DNA of 8,553 nt from Euryarchaeota archaeon UBA124 (GTDB lineage: Archaea; Thermoplasmatota; Poseidoniia; Poseidoniales; Poseidoniaceae): the NCBI GenBank assembly GCA_002502215.1, contig DAPT01000098.1, positions 1 through 8,553 on the forward strand, given 5' to 3'. The notes below the pieces were generated by a model. It did no database searches. It was given only the letters and a program-made list of their open reading frames with translations, and was not told the DNA's origin. The first letter of the stretch is position 1. Every line of letters starts with the position of its first letter. Shown piece after piece: positions 1-7,613 of this stretch. The position numbers were made by a program, and so were the translations under genes.

Positions 1-152
1 TGATATCTTTTCAATCGAAATCGAATCGCTCTTACAGTATCAAAATCAATGATATCTCTCATATTCAGGATTGTTTATTGAGCAAACAGGGTCAAGGTTC
101 ATAACCGAACCATGTCGTCGTTGGGATAGTCAAGACGCGGAGGCTTCATCCT
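1..152. promoter_or_regulatory. Leader region upstream of the TSP3 protein gene
   Basis: No convincing gene is seen here. One forward frame is open from the left edge to a TGA at 50-52 and another to a TAA at 102-104. A reverse frame from an ATG at 62-60 also runs open off the edge. All are too short to tell a gene end from chance. The octamer TGATATCT occurs at 1-8 and again at 50-57, and AATCGA is repeated in tandem at 13-24. An AT-rich stretch around 73-79 (GTTTATT) is the only weak candidate for an archaeal TATA box ahead of the 153 start; no BRE-like purine run is clear beside it. The region presumably carries the promoter of the rightward genes, but this is inferred from position. Confidence 0.35.
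139..143 (+). promoter_or_regulatory. Shine-Dalgarno site for the TSP3 protein gene
   Basis: GGAGG lies nine bases before the ATG at 153. It is the strongest SD match in the leader and supports that ATG over the next in-frame one (Met8). Confidence 0.75.
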
Positions 153-3100
153 ATGTCACTCAATCACAATCAAATGGCTTATGCTGCAATCATTTCAACG
201 TTGATTTTTGGATCTCTTTTTGTAGGGATTAGTGGATTTTATCAGACGTCCTCTGGAGTAGGTGATTTTGACAGTGCAGCGGAAGAGGATATCAACCCAG
301 ATATCGCAATACAATCTGAAGTTCCAGCAGATAATGATGAAAATGTAGGTGACGGACTTCCCGATATTTTGGAAGAATCCCAATACGGTACGGACCCCAA
401 TGACATTGATACAGACGATGATGGAATGAGCGACGGATGGGAAGTCAAACACGGATTAAACCCGCTCGACAATGGCGAGGCGGATAATGAAGAAGAAGAA
501 ACAGGCGGCACGAATACTGCTGATGATGCTGAAGTAAGCAACGAAAGCGACTCTTGGCCCGATCCAAACCAAGGAAAATATGGTGATCCTGACAACGATG
601 GTCTCACAAATGAACAAGAGGCTGAGCTTGGGACGGACCCACAACGTGCTGATTCAGACAACGATGGATTGAACGATCGTTGGGAATCACTCTACACGAT
701 GGAGGTCTCATCACCCGATGGGACCATTACGTTGTTCAACCCACTTTCAGGTAATTGGGGTTGCACACTCCTCAACGGTCCACTTGAACAAACACTATCA
801 GACATACTCGAAGACTTCGAGGGGGCACCAACATGGGAAGAACTTGAGAATCCACTTGGAAGGCATTCATGCGACCAAGTCCTTGATTTCGATGACGATG
901 GGCTGCTCAACTTCCAAGAGGAGCAGTACGGAACAAACCCTGCTGCAAAAGATTCAGACAGTGACATGCTACCGGACATTCTTGAAATCAACAACGCCAA
1001 CATGATTCTCGATTTCCAACTTGGAGCAACTTGTGGTGAACCTGTCATAACACCTCCATCCCAGCGTCTGCCCACCGCTGCTCCGTTTGCAGATGAAGTA
1101 AGCGCAGCGTGGTTCATGTCCGATATGGACGGCGATGGATACCTAAACGGTCCGAGCGATTGGGATACCGATGGCGATGGCATGCCTGACGGATTCGAGT
1201 ATTGTTTCTCGTTCAAAGACAACCACCCCTTTTCGACATCAAATCCTCAAAAGGCAACATCAGAGAGACTCAGCCCATCCAACGCTTCGGATGGATACAG
1301 TGATTGGGACGAGGACGGTCTTAACAACCTCGAGGAATATCAAGTTGCACTAAAATTCGACCTCACAAACGGTCTACCTTCGTTCACATCCCCTTGGAGT
1401 GAAGATACCGATCAGGATGGCATGCCCGATGGTTGGGAGGCTTCCCAGTACAATCGAACAACACTCGAGTACCCACTCAACCCTCGCAACGCAAGCAACG
1501 CTAACGATGATATCGACTTTGATGGTTGGGATTCCGACGGAGACGGAGATGTCGTCTTCGATGAACTTGAACTTACCACAACCGTCGTTGATATTTATGT
1601 TCAAAAAGGTGATTACGTCACTGCCAACTCAACCGTTGCACGTGGCCAATACACAATTGGTGGTGGAAACAAACAGACAGTCTACCTCGTTGCGCCAGTC
1701 GACGGCTATGTTTATCACATCAACGTAGCGCCGGGCGACCAGATTGAATCGAGACTCTTTGTTTGGATGAACTTGGTCGAAGAATCCGAACGATTTACCA
1801 ACCTCATGGAGTACCAAGCCCGCTTGGATGACAACGGAAATGAAGTTTCTCGTTCAACCGATCCGACACACGGTGACACAGATCTTGATGGTCTTCTCGA
1901 TGGAATCGAGGTTGGTGGATGGGAGATCCTTGTCGTGAACCGTGGAGTACAATTGACTTGGGTTGTTTCAGACCCAGGCCTTGCAGATACCGATTCCGAT
2001 GGACTGTCAGACTTCGTCGAATTCTCATCGACCTGCGAAGGCCAAGGTTCGAATGCTTCGAATGTAGACACCGACGGTGATGGAGAAAGTGACCAACAAG
2101 AAGTTATGCTGGGTTACATCTTCAATGGTGAGCAATACTTTACATCCGCATGCATGTTTGATACAGATAACGATGGGCTTGAGGATGGAGAGGAAGTCAT
2201 CGCAGGTGCTGATAATTTCGTTACTCACGCCAACAACTCGGATACGGACAACGATGGGCTCATCGATGGGAACGAAATCCTCTTCATACCAAGACCATTC
2301 CAACATGAAACAAATCCGTTGATTAACGATACTGATGCAGACGGCATGCTGGATGGATGGGAAATGCAAGTAAAATCTACGGAAGGCAACACAAACTCCC
2401 ACTCACTCTGGGTAGCGGTTTCTACTTGGGACCGACCTGGCTGCACTGAAAGCACATCCAACAGTTGTCTTATGGAACCGGGTGGGTACGTTTGGATTAA
2501 CTGGCTCGGTGGTTTTGAACTTCAAAAGAAATACGAAGTTCATGAGATGAATCTCTCAGGATTTGACTTGCCGGGGAACACTCTATGCGACGGCTGCAAA
2601 GGACGCTGGGCTCTTGACCCCTCTCTTAATTCGCTGAAAGATGATACCTATGACATCGACAACGATACACTTGCAAACGGTGCAGAGTCTCCTTCGAATT
2701 GGAACACCAATCCGGTTGATGATGATACGGATGGGGATATGTTGCCGGATGGATGGGAGGTCGAATACTCCTACGAAGCGATCAACAACAATCTCGTTGA
2801 CAATGCAACAATTAGCGCCTACGGTGCTCGTGGTGTAATGGACCCATCCATGGCAGACAGCGACCTCGACGGCATCAATGATGGTGATGAGGACCCCGAT
2901 AGCGATGGCTTAAACAGAACAGGACTCGTAAAGAAATACTGTCCAGGATACAACGATTCAACAAACGCAGAATGCAACATCGATCCAGATACACCCGATG
3001 GCATGAAATTCTACAATAACCTCGAGAATTATACCAACCTCGAAGAATTGCAAAATGGAACAAATCCTGTAAGCAACGACACCGATGGCGATGCATGGGA

Positions 3101-3323
3101 GGATGGTCCAGAAGTCTATTACATGGATCATGATGATGATGGAATGGCTACCGGTTGGGAATATCATTTCGAATTTGATCCGTTTGATGGGGCTGATCGT
3201 TTGGTCGACAGTGACGGAGATGGCCACACGAATTATTGCGAATTCAAGTGGGATACGAACCCTCGTAACCCAATCAGCTTCCCAGGCCAAGGAGAGTTGT
3301 GCGATCCGTTTGAAGGTCAGTGA
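153..3323 (+). CDS. Large secreted TSP3-repeat calcium-binding surface protein
   Basis: This 1056-residue protein is probably exported and held at the cell surface. Residues 9-30 form a hydrophobic helix (signal peptide or N-terminal anchor); no lipobox is visible and the short N-terminus has no Lys or Arg. The rest is dominated by about 22 acidic DxDxDGxxD motifs of the thrombospondin type 3 kind, for example at residues 86-97, 338-349, 418-429, 612-623 and 726-737, often followed by GTDP or GTNP. Such motifs bind calcium in known families. At least 16 N-x-S/T sequons and 14 cysteines, including a CxxC at 812-815, fit an extracellular glycoprotein. Residues 478-541 look like an inserted lipoyl/HlyD-like barrel. 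The motif-poor stretches 179-240, 280-320 and 740-830 may be other inserted domains. No C-terminal membrane helix or sorting signal is seen. The next gene begins three bases on, so the two are probably co-expressed. Its exact role (adhesion, matrix or S-layer association) cannot be read from the sequence. Confidence 0.9.
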   Translation: MSLNHNQMAYAAIISTLIFGSLFVGISGFYQTSSGVGDFDSAAEEDINPDIAIQSEVPADNDENVGDGLPDILEESQYGTDPNDIDTDDDGMSDGWEVKHGLNPLDNGEADNEEEETGGTNTADDAEVSNESDSWPDPNQGKYGDPDNDGLTNEQEAELGTDPQRADSDNDGLNDRWESLYTMEVSSPDGTITLFNPLSGNWGCTLLNGPLEQTLSDILEDFEGAPTWEELENPLGRHSCDQVLDFDDDGLLNFQEEQYGTNPAAKDSDSDMLPDILEINNANMILDFQLGATCGEPVITPPSQRLPTAAPFADEVSAAWFMSDMDGDGYLNGPSDWDTDGDGMPDGFEYCFSFKDNHPFSTSNPQKATSERLSPSNASDGYSDWDEDGLNNLEEYQVALKFDLTNGLPSFTSPWSEDTDQDGMPDGWEASQYNRTTLEYPLNPRNASNANDDIDFDGWDSDGDGDVVFDELELTTTVVDIYVQKGDYVTANSTVARGQYTIGGGNKQTVYLVAPVDGYVYHINVAPGDQIESRLFVWMNLVEESERFTNLMEYQARLDDNGNEVSRSTDPTHGDTDLDGLLDGIEVGGWEILVVNRGVQLTWVVSDPGLADTDSDGLSDFVEFSSTCEGQGSNASNVDTDGDGESDQQEVMLGYIFNGEQYFTSACMFDTDNDGLEDGEEVIAGADNFVTHANNSDTDNDGLIDGNEILFIPRPFQHETNPLINDTDADGMLDGWEMQVKSTEGNTNSHSLWVAVSTWDRPGCTESTSNSCLMEPGGYVWINWLGGFELQKKYEVHEMNLSGFDLPGNTLCDGCKGRWALDPSLNSLKDDTYDIDNDTLANGAESPSNWNTNPVDDDTDGDMLPDGWEVEYSYEAINNNLVDNATISAYGARGVMDPSMADSDLDGINDGDEDPDSDGLNRTGLVKKYCPGYNDSTNAECNIDPDTPDGMKFYNNLENYTNLEELQNGTNPVSNDTDGDAWEDGPEVYYMDHDDDGMATGWEYHFEFDPFDGADRLVDSDGDGHTNYCEFKWDTNPRNPISFPGQGELCDPFEGQ
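333..3242 (+). repeat. Array of about 22 TSP3 calcium-binding motifs
   Basis: The motifs span residues 61-1030 of the encoded protein at irregular spacing. They are closely packed at 61-178, 324-349, 575-737 and 858-918, with longer gaps between. The consensus is D-x-D-x-D-G-x-x-D-G-x-E. Several units depart from it: the Gly after the third Asp is replaced at 267-275 (Met), 834-840 (Thr), 858-866 (Met) and 976-982 (Ala). Codons differ widely between units (GATACAGACGATGATGGA versus GATACCGATGGCGATGGC), so the array is old and diverged rather than a recent tandem expansion. Confidence 0.85.
1584..1775 (+). other. Lipoyl/biotinyl-like (HlyD-type) barrel domain inside the TSP3 protein
   Basis: Residues 478-541 break the calcium-motif pattern and have the two-half layout of a barrel-sandwich hybrid. 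The first half has VQKGDYVTANSTVA (residues 483-496), like the VxxGDxVxxGxxL strand pair of lipoyl and membrane-fusion domains. The second half has APVDGYVYHINVAPGDQI (514-531), like the APxxGxVxxxxVxxGDxV half. Between them lies GNK at 505-507, the same distance before the GYV segment as the lipoylated GDK is before the matching GVV in E. coli lipoyl domains, by remembered alignment. The fold assignment is inferred from pattern only. Because the protein seems to be exported, a structural, HlyD-like role is likelier than true lipoylation of Lys507. Confidence 0.6.
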
Positions 3324-3326
3324 TGT

Positions 3327-4856
3327 GTGTTGAACAAGTCCAAAACGGCAATATTGCTCGTTTTTTTCTTGTTGTCATCGTATATTTTTCCGACCACAGT
3401 AGCGGATGAGTCCGAAGCACCACTGTCATTGATGTTTGATCAACAAGACGGTTTGCATGTTGATGGGATACTGAATATAACCGGTGATTCTACATTCCCT
3501 TTGACCTCTATTGAAATCCATGTTTGGAACATCTCCAAACCCGATCAATGGGACTCTGTTCACTCCAGTCCATATTTGGATTCAGTTGTACCATATTCAG
3601 ACGAATCTTCAGATTCTACGATGTGGTCATGGCAACACTCGTTTGAGTTAGGCTCAGTCGATTGCACTTGTTATGTGGAAATTTCTGTAATGGAGTACAC
3701 AGATTTGAAATCATTTGGAGTTGTAGTTTATGTTGGTGACGAACACCATCGACCCGTCTTACGTCCATCTGTCTCAAAACCCGTTCACGAAACCTATTCA
3801 ACACAGATATTCAATTCGAATACATTTGAAATCGACTACAATGTATTACTACCCACTGAACAGGAGGATTCATTCCCATCAACATCGATAGACATCCTTT
3901 CCAATGTACGTATTTGCCCAGCTTCTTTTGGAATCTGTCTCGAGAACTATTCCTCCATTGATGCAATTCATGTTCTAATCGACAATGAATTACAAATGAT
4001 TGTTGATGTTGATGCAAATCTCATTTCCGATGGGTTCTATCAACTACAGGTTCAAGTTCAAGACGATGCCTTGAGACTTTCAAACAATGTCACACAATTC
4101 ATCGTCATCGATCAAACGATGCCTGCCGTTCAACTGAACGCTATCGATGCAGTCGATGAGGCAGATTCGATTGTCGTGGACATTGATGTCGATGATGGGT
4201 ATGTTGGATCAACCTTTGTCATTACTTGGAGCATAACGCAACCTGATGGGACACCACGCGCAGTTTTGGACACAGAGATTTTGGACGATAGTCGTCTTGA
4301 ATTTAATCCAACAAAATCTGGCAATTATATCGTCAATGCTTTAGTGAGGGATTTAGGTGGGCACCTCGTGGTTGTTAGTCACAATGTTTCCGTGTCGAAC
4401 ATCGCACCAAATGCGGTCCTACGATACGATGGGTTCTTGGTAGAAAACATGACTGAAATTACAATTCCTAAATCAGGGGACTGGGTTTTCAGTGCAAATG
4501 AATCAACGGATACGCCAAATGACCAAGCGACACTTTCGTATTACTGGTTCGTCGACGGGAAGGCTCTGTTGAGTGGAAAATCCTACTTGTCCTCATCGGA
4601 CATACAAACTCCAGACTATCGTGAGATTCGGCTTGAAGTTGTTGACGATGATGCCCAGTCCGCAAACATATCGTTCAATGTTCGACAACAAACCGAATCT
4701 GAACAAACGTTCAGTGATTCCTCACTGAGTTTTGGAATAGCATTATTTTTCATACTTAGCGTTGCTGTTGTTGTTTTAATGCGTCAACGTTCCAGTTCGG
4801 AGGGTACTTCCGGGTTCGTAAAATGGACAGAGCGTGGCAAGGAACCAAAGAATTGA
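3327..4856 (+). CDS. Secreted PKD/Ig-like type I membrane protein
   Basis: This 509-residue protein has a classic signal peptide (KSK, then a hydrophobic core to about residue 24, likely cleaved after VA26) and a C-terminal helix at about 466-485. A basic tail of some 24 residues follows, so nearly all of it should lie outside the cell. Residues 265-358 and 359-453 read as two PKD-like beta-sandwich domains, with a W-x-I/F core strand, a Y-x-V/L strand and V-D-D or R-D-x-G turns. Residues 30-265 are also beta-rich, with four cysteines (113, 115, 197, 204), and may hold two more Ig-like domains. Eight N-x-S/T sequons support surface location. The chosen start is GTG at 3327, with GAAGG ten bases upstream; TTG at 3330 is possible. 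It lies three bases after the TSP3 gene, so coupled translation and a shared surface complex are plausible. The specific ligand is unknown. Confidence 0.85.
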   Translation: MLNKSKTAILLVFFLLSSYIFPTTVADESEAPLSLMFDQQDGLHVDGILNITGDSTFPLTSIEIHVWNISKPDQWDSVHSSPYLDSVVPYSDESSDSTMWSWQHSFELGSVDCTCYVEISVMEYTDLKSFGVVVYVGDEHHRPVLRPSVSKPVHETYSTQIFNSNTFEIDYNVLLPTEQEDSFPSTSIDILSNVRICPASFGICLENYSSIDAIHVLIDNELQMIVDVDANLISDGFYQLQVQVQDDALRLSNNVTQFIVIDQTMPAVQLNAIDAVDEADSIVVDIDVDDGYVGSTFVITWSITQPDGTPRAVLDTEILDDSRLEFNPTKSGNYIVNALVRDLGGHLVVVSHNVSVSNIAPNAVLRYDGFLVENMTEITIPKSGDWVFSANESTDTPNDQATLSYYWFVDGKALLSGKSYLSSSDIQTPDYREIRLEVVDDDAQSANISFNVRQQTESEQTFSDSSLSFGIALFFILSVAVVVLMRQRSSSEGTSGFVKWTERGKEPKN

Positions 4857-4886
4857 TTAAAGAACCGTGACGTTTGGATAGATACA

Positions 4887-6263
4887 GTGAGTACGATGTT
4901 TGACGCAGCATTTGAGGAATTACCAGAGAAACCGCTGGCCATTTCGAAAGCAGTTTATCGGCAGCGCCAGCAACGTTTTCTCTCACAATTTGATGTAGGT
5001 GACCTCATCGTGATTTCGGCTTTACCTGAGGCGACACGAAGCAACGATGTTCACTACCCATACCGCTCGTCAAGCGATATGCTCTACATGTGTGGGTGGA
5101 CAGATCCAGAGGCAACCTTGCTGTTTTATCACGAGGAAGGTCAATGGACTACGCATCTATTTGTTCAACCAAAAGATACTTTGATGGAAATCTGGGAGGG
5201 TCGAAGGCCCGGTGTTGAAGGCGCCTTGAAGGATTGGGCTGTTGACCGAGCGGACTCCTCTCATGAGATATTGACTCATTTGGATCATCTTCTCGAGTCA
5301 TCTGTGCGTGTCCACGTCCGAACGGGCATCAATCCAAAGATCGATTCCTTGGTTAAGAGTGCGGTTGAGAAACGTGATCGTAAGCGGCAGCATTTCGGTT
5401 CAGGACCAATAAGCGTTGAGGATCCAAGTCGTCGAATCGCAGAGATGCGATTGCGAAAATCAGAGGAAGAGATTCTACAAATGAGATACGCTGCCGAAGT
5501 CTCCTCGAAAGCTCATGAATTGGCCATGGCCGCAAGCAAGGATGGAATTCATGAATTTCAAATCCAATCAATCATTGAAGGATTCTTTGTTTATGGGGGT
5601 ACAAGCGGATGGGCATATCCATCAATTGTCGGTTGTGGTGAAAACGCAACTATTCTTCACTACACGGTCAACAATTCGCCTTGCGATTCCAATGAGATTA
5701 TTCTTATTGATGCTGGTGCAGAATACAGAGGCTATGCCGCAGACATCACACGCTCTTGGCCGATTGGTGGTGTATTTTCCGAGGCTCAGAAAGAAATCTA
5801 TGAAATTGTACTCGATGCTCAAGAGAAAGCAATTGATGCCTGTCGAGTCGGTAATCCGTACAACGAACCACATGATGTTGCCCGAAAAGCACTAGCCGAA
5901 GGCCTTGTTCGACTCGGTGTCATCAAACAATCCGTCGAAGAGGCCTTGGATATGGAATCTGGTGAACTGAAGAAATGGTACATGCACAACACCGGTCATT
6001 GGCTTGGTCTCGATGTGCATGATGTTGGAACTTACAAGCCGGATGGGACACCACGTCTCTTGGAAGCCGGTATGGTGCTAACTGTAGAACCTGGTCTCTA
6101 TTTTGGTGCTTGGCGCCCAGACGTTGATTGTCCACAACGCTATTCTAACATCGGTATCCGAATCGAAGATGACGTCCTCGTCACGGATGGAGATCCTGAT
6201 GTCCTTACGGGCTCATGTCCAAAAACAATTGATGATATTGAACGAATTGTTGGTAGACTTTGA
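4887..6263 (+). CDS. pepP: Xaa-Pro aminopeptidase (aminopeptidase P, M24B)
   Basis: This cytoplasmic two-metal peptidase removes an N-terminal residue that precedes proline and so helps recycle proline-containing peptides. Residues 19-150 form the N-terminal AMP_N domain (YPYRSSSDMLYMCGWTDPEA, then EIWEGRRPGVEGA, both typical). Residues 185-440 form the pita-bread catalytic domain. All five metal ligands expected from E. coli PepP can be placed: Asp275 (LIDAG), Asp286 (ADITR), His371 (GHWLGLDVHDVG), Glu401 (TVEPGLY) and Glu427 (GIRIEDD). The catalytic-site histidines His258 (ILHYT) and His378 are also present. At 458 residues it is about the usual size. The start is uncertain: GTG at 4887 gives MSTMFD, while ATG at 4896 gives MFDAAF; neither has a strong SD. 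It follows the PKD-like gene by 30 bases and precedes mqnC by 9. Prolidase is a less likely reading, since the full AMP_N plus HWLGLDVHDVG pattern is that of aminopeptidase P. Confidence 0.92.
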   Translation: MSTMFDAAFEELPEKPLAISKAVYRQRQQRFLSQFDVGDLIVISALPEATRSNDVHYPYRSSSDMLYMCGWTDPEATLLFYHEEGQWTTHLFVQPKDTLMEIWEGRRPGVEGALKDWAVDRADSSHEILTHLDHLLESSVRVHVRTGINPKIDSLVKSAVEKRDRKRQHFGSGPISVEDPSRRIAEMRLRKSEEEILQMRYAAEVSSKAHELAMAASKDGIHEFQIQSIIEGFFVYGGTSGWAYPSIVGCGENATILHYTVNNSPCDSNEIILIDAGAEYRGYAADITRSWPIGGVFSEAQKEIYEIVLDAQEKAIDACRVGNPYNEPHDVARKALAEGLVRLGVIKQSVEEALDMESGELKKWYMHNTGHWLGLDVHDVGTYKPDGTPRLLEAGMVLTVEPGLYFGAWRPDVDCPQRYSNIGIRIEDDVLVTDGDPDVLTGSCPKTIDDIERIVGRL

Positions 6264-6267
6264 GGTG
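6262..6267 (+). promoter_or_regulatory. Shine-Dalgarno site of mqnC overlapping the pepP stop
   Basis: GAGGTG begins inside the TGA stop of the aminopeptidase gene (6261-6263) and lies five bases before the ATG at 6273. It fixes the mqnC start and suggests that terminating ribosomes feed the second gene. Confidence 0.75.
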
Positions 6268-6272
6268 GCCTC

Positions 6273-7457
6273 ATGGCTTGGAGTCAGATTCTTGAACGCG
6301 TCAAGTCCTCAGACACGATTTGGAGGCTCTCCGTAGAGGATTGTATTGAGCTCTATGACAATGCACCCCTACATCCTTTGATGGCGGCAGCACACTATCG
6401 AAGAATTCAACACAATCCAACGAATGAGGTGACTTACCTTGTTGATCGCAACATCAATTATACAAACGTCTGCACAATCAACTGCCAATTCTGCTCATTC
6501 TACAGGCCACCTGGACACGATGAAACCTATACACAATCGTATGATGAAATCCATGGACGTATACACGAGTTGGAAGACATTGGTGGCTCTAGAATCCTTA
6601 TGCAAGGGGGAGTTAATCCTTCATTGGAGTTTGACTGGTACATCAACCTCATCAAGGAGTTGAAAGACCAACACCCAAGCATTGATCTCGACTGTTTTTC
6701 GCCAATTGAGATTGAAGGAATCGCAGAAGTGACCAATCTCTCAACGCAAGAGGTTCTTGTCAGGCTCAAAGAAGCGGGCATGCATGGTTTGCCAGGTGGT
6801 GGTGCGGAAATGCTCGTAGAAGAGGTCCGAAAGGATGTATCTCCAAAAAAAGGTCATCCGGACAATTGGTTAAGAGTTATGAAAGAGGCTCAGCTTCTTG
6901 GTTTAACCACAAGTGCAACGAATGTGATCGGTTTTGGAGAAACCAACGCTGATCGAGTTCAACACTTACGACGCATCCGTGAACAACAAGACGAAGTTCG
7001 AAAACTGAATCTACCAGGATTCACATCCTTCATTGCATGGCCTGTTCAGTTGGAAACCAACACATTTGGAAAACGCAACAAGGGCCAAAATAAGTTTGAG
7101 CGTGGTGCTGGACCAACCGAATATCTTCGACATGTTGCAATCTCTCGTCTTTTCTTGGATAATGTTGACCACATCCAGGCATCGTGGCCAACTATGGGAA
7201 TGGGTATCGCCCAAATGGCTCTCCTTGCCGGAGCAGATGATGCGGGTTCTACCATGATGGAAGAGAATGTTGTTTCTGCTTCTGGTACCACGAAGTTCAG
7301 CGCCACTGAATACGAACTACAGTTATCGATCCATCGTGCTGGCTTCCTACCAGTCCGAAGGAACAGTGACTATGACCGACTCGATACTCCAGATACGCTT
7401 GCCGGTTCTCCAGAGGCTATGTGTCAACCACCACTTCATGCTGTTGAATTGGTATAG
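6273..7457 (+). CDS. mqnC: Cyclic dehypoxanthine futalosine synthase (radical SAM)
   Basis: MqnC converts dehypoxanthine futalosine to its cyclic form in the futalosine route to menaquinone, using a [4Fe-4S] cluster and S-adenosylmethionine in the cytoplasm. The cluster motif CxxxCxxC is Cys67, Cys71 and Cys74 within NYTNVCTINCQFCSFYRPPG. Other family marks are QGGVNP (111-116), the FSPIEIEG segment (142-149), LPGGGAEMLVEEVRKDVSPKK (173-193) and the WLRVMKEAQLLGL helix with the following TSATNVIGFGET strand (199-224). The length of 394 residues is normal. The related enzymes MqnE and CofH/CofG share the cluster motif, but the SPKK segment and the reach around WLRVMKEA favour MqnC. Some positions differ from the bacterial form as I recall it, such as IAWPVQLETNTFG (254-266) where a PWPFQPxNT pattern is usual. 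No other mqn gene is in the window. It is probably co-transcribed with pepP, though the two functions have no known link. Confidence 0.82.
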   Translation: MAWSQILERVKSSDTIWRLSVEDCIELYDNAPLHPLMAAAHYRRIQHNPTNEVTYLVDRNINYTNVCTINCQFCSFYRPPGHDETYTQSYDEIHGRIHELEDIGGSRILMQGGVNPSLEFDWYINLIKELKDQHPSIDLDCFSPIEIEGIAEVTNLSTQEVLVRLKEAGMHGLPGGGAEMLVEEVRKDVSPKKGHPDNWLRVMKEAQLLGLTTSATNVIGFGETNADRVQHLRRIREQQDEVRKLNLPGFTSFIAWPVQLETNTFGKRNKGQNKFERGAGPTEYLRHVAISRLFLDNVDHIQASWPTMGMGIAQMALLAGADDAGSTMMEENVVSASGTTKFSATEYELQLSIHRAGFLPVRRNSDYDRLDTPDTLAGSPEAMCQPPLHAVELV

Positions 7458-7481
7458 AAAACAACCCATATTTCAGCAGCA

Positions 7482-7553
7482 ATGGTGTGGAACAACTACT
7501 GGTTGCTGTTCAACATCGGGGCTCTATGGCTCGGCTTCACCAAAGCATCCTGA
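7482..7553 (+). CDS. Possible 23-residue hydrophobic micro-ORF
   Basis: An ATG-started, TGA-ended reading frame lies just after mqnC. Its product begins MVWNNYWLL and ends WLGFTKAS; it has three tryptophans and a central hydrophobic stretch (residues 7-18) that could form a short membrane helix. It is in the same frame as mqnC, whose TAG stop is at 7455-7457, so read-through would add 31 residues. No SD is visible before the ATG. It may be a small membrane protein, or a chance open frame in a convergent spacer; I do not recognise the sequence. Confidence 0.25.
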   Translation: MVWNNYWLLFNIGALWLGFTKAS

Positions 7554-7598
7554 GAACATCAATAAGGAAAGCAACACGGCTACAAGCGGTTTCCTGAC

Positions 7599-7613
7599 CA
7601 TGTCCACGACATG
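7599..7613. terminator. Short perfect hairpin in the convergent spacer
   Basis: CATGTC and GACATG pair perfectly around a three-base CAC loop. The position, 18 bases beyond the stop of the leftward gene and between convergent genes, would suit a transcript end, but the stem is only six pairs and no T-run follows on either strand. It could equally be a protein-binding palindrome or chance. Confidence 0.25.

Noticed and set aside
692..1222. Long open frame on the reverse strand across the TSP3 gene
   Set aside because: It is low-complexity Ser/Pro-rich sequence that mirrors the GAT/GAC-rich calcium repeats on the forward strand. No start signal or family pattern is seen.
1671..1673. Lys507 of the TSP3 protein as a genuine lipoylation or biotinylation site
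   Set aside because: The position matches, but the protein appears to be exported and lipoylation and biotinylation are cytoplasmic; the biotin MKM motif is absent. Kept only as a conserved-position question.
3323..3409. ATG overlapping the stop of the TSP3 gene (TGATG) as the start of the next gene
   Set aside because: It opens a frame of only 28 codons, ending at 3409, with no signal-peptide character. The GTG at 3327 gives an ideal signal peptide and the long frame. The T-run at 3361-3367 could allow a frame slip between the two, but nothing requires it.
5515..5895. Forward open frame of 126 codons inside the aminopeptidase gene
   Set aside because: It lies fully within the catalytic domain of a protein whose metal ligands are all intact in the main frame.
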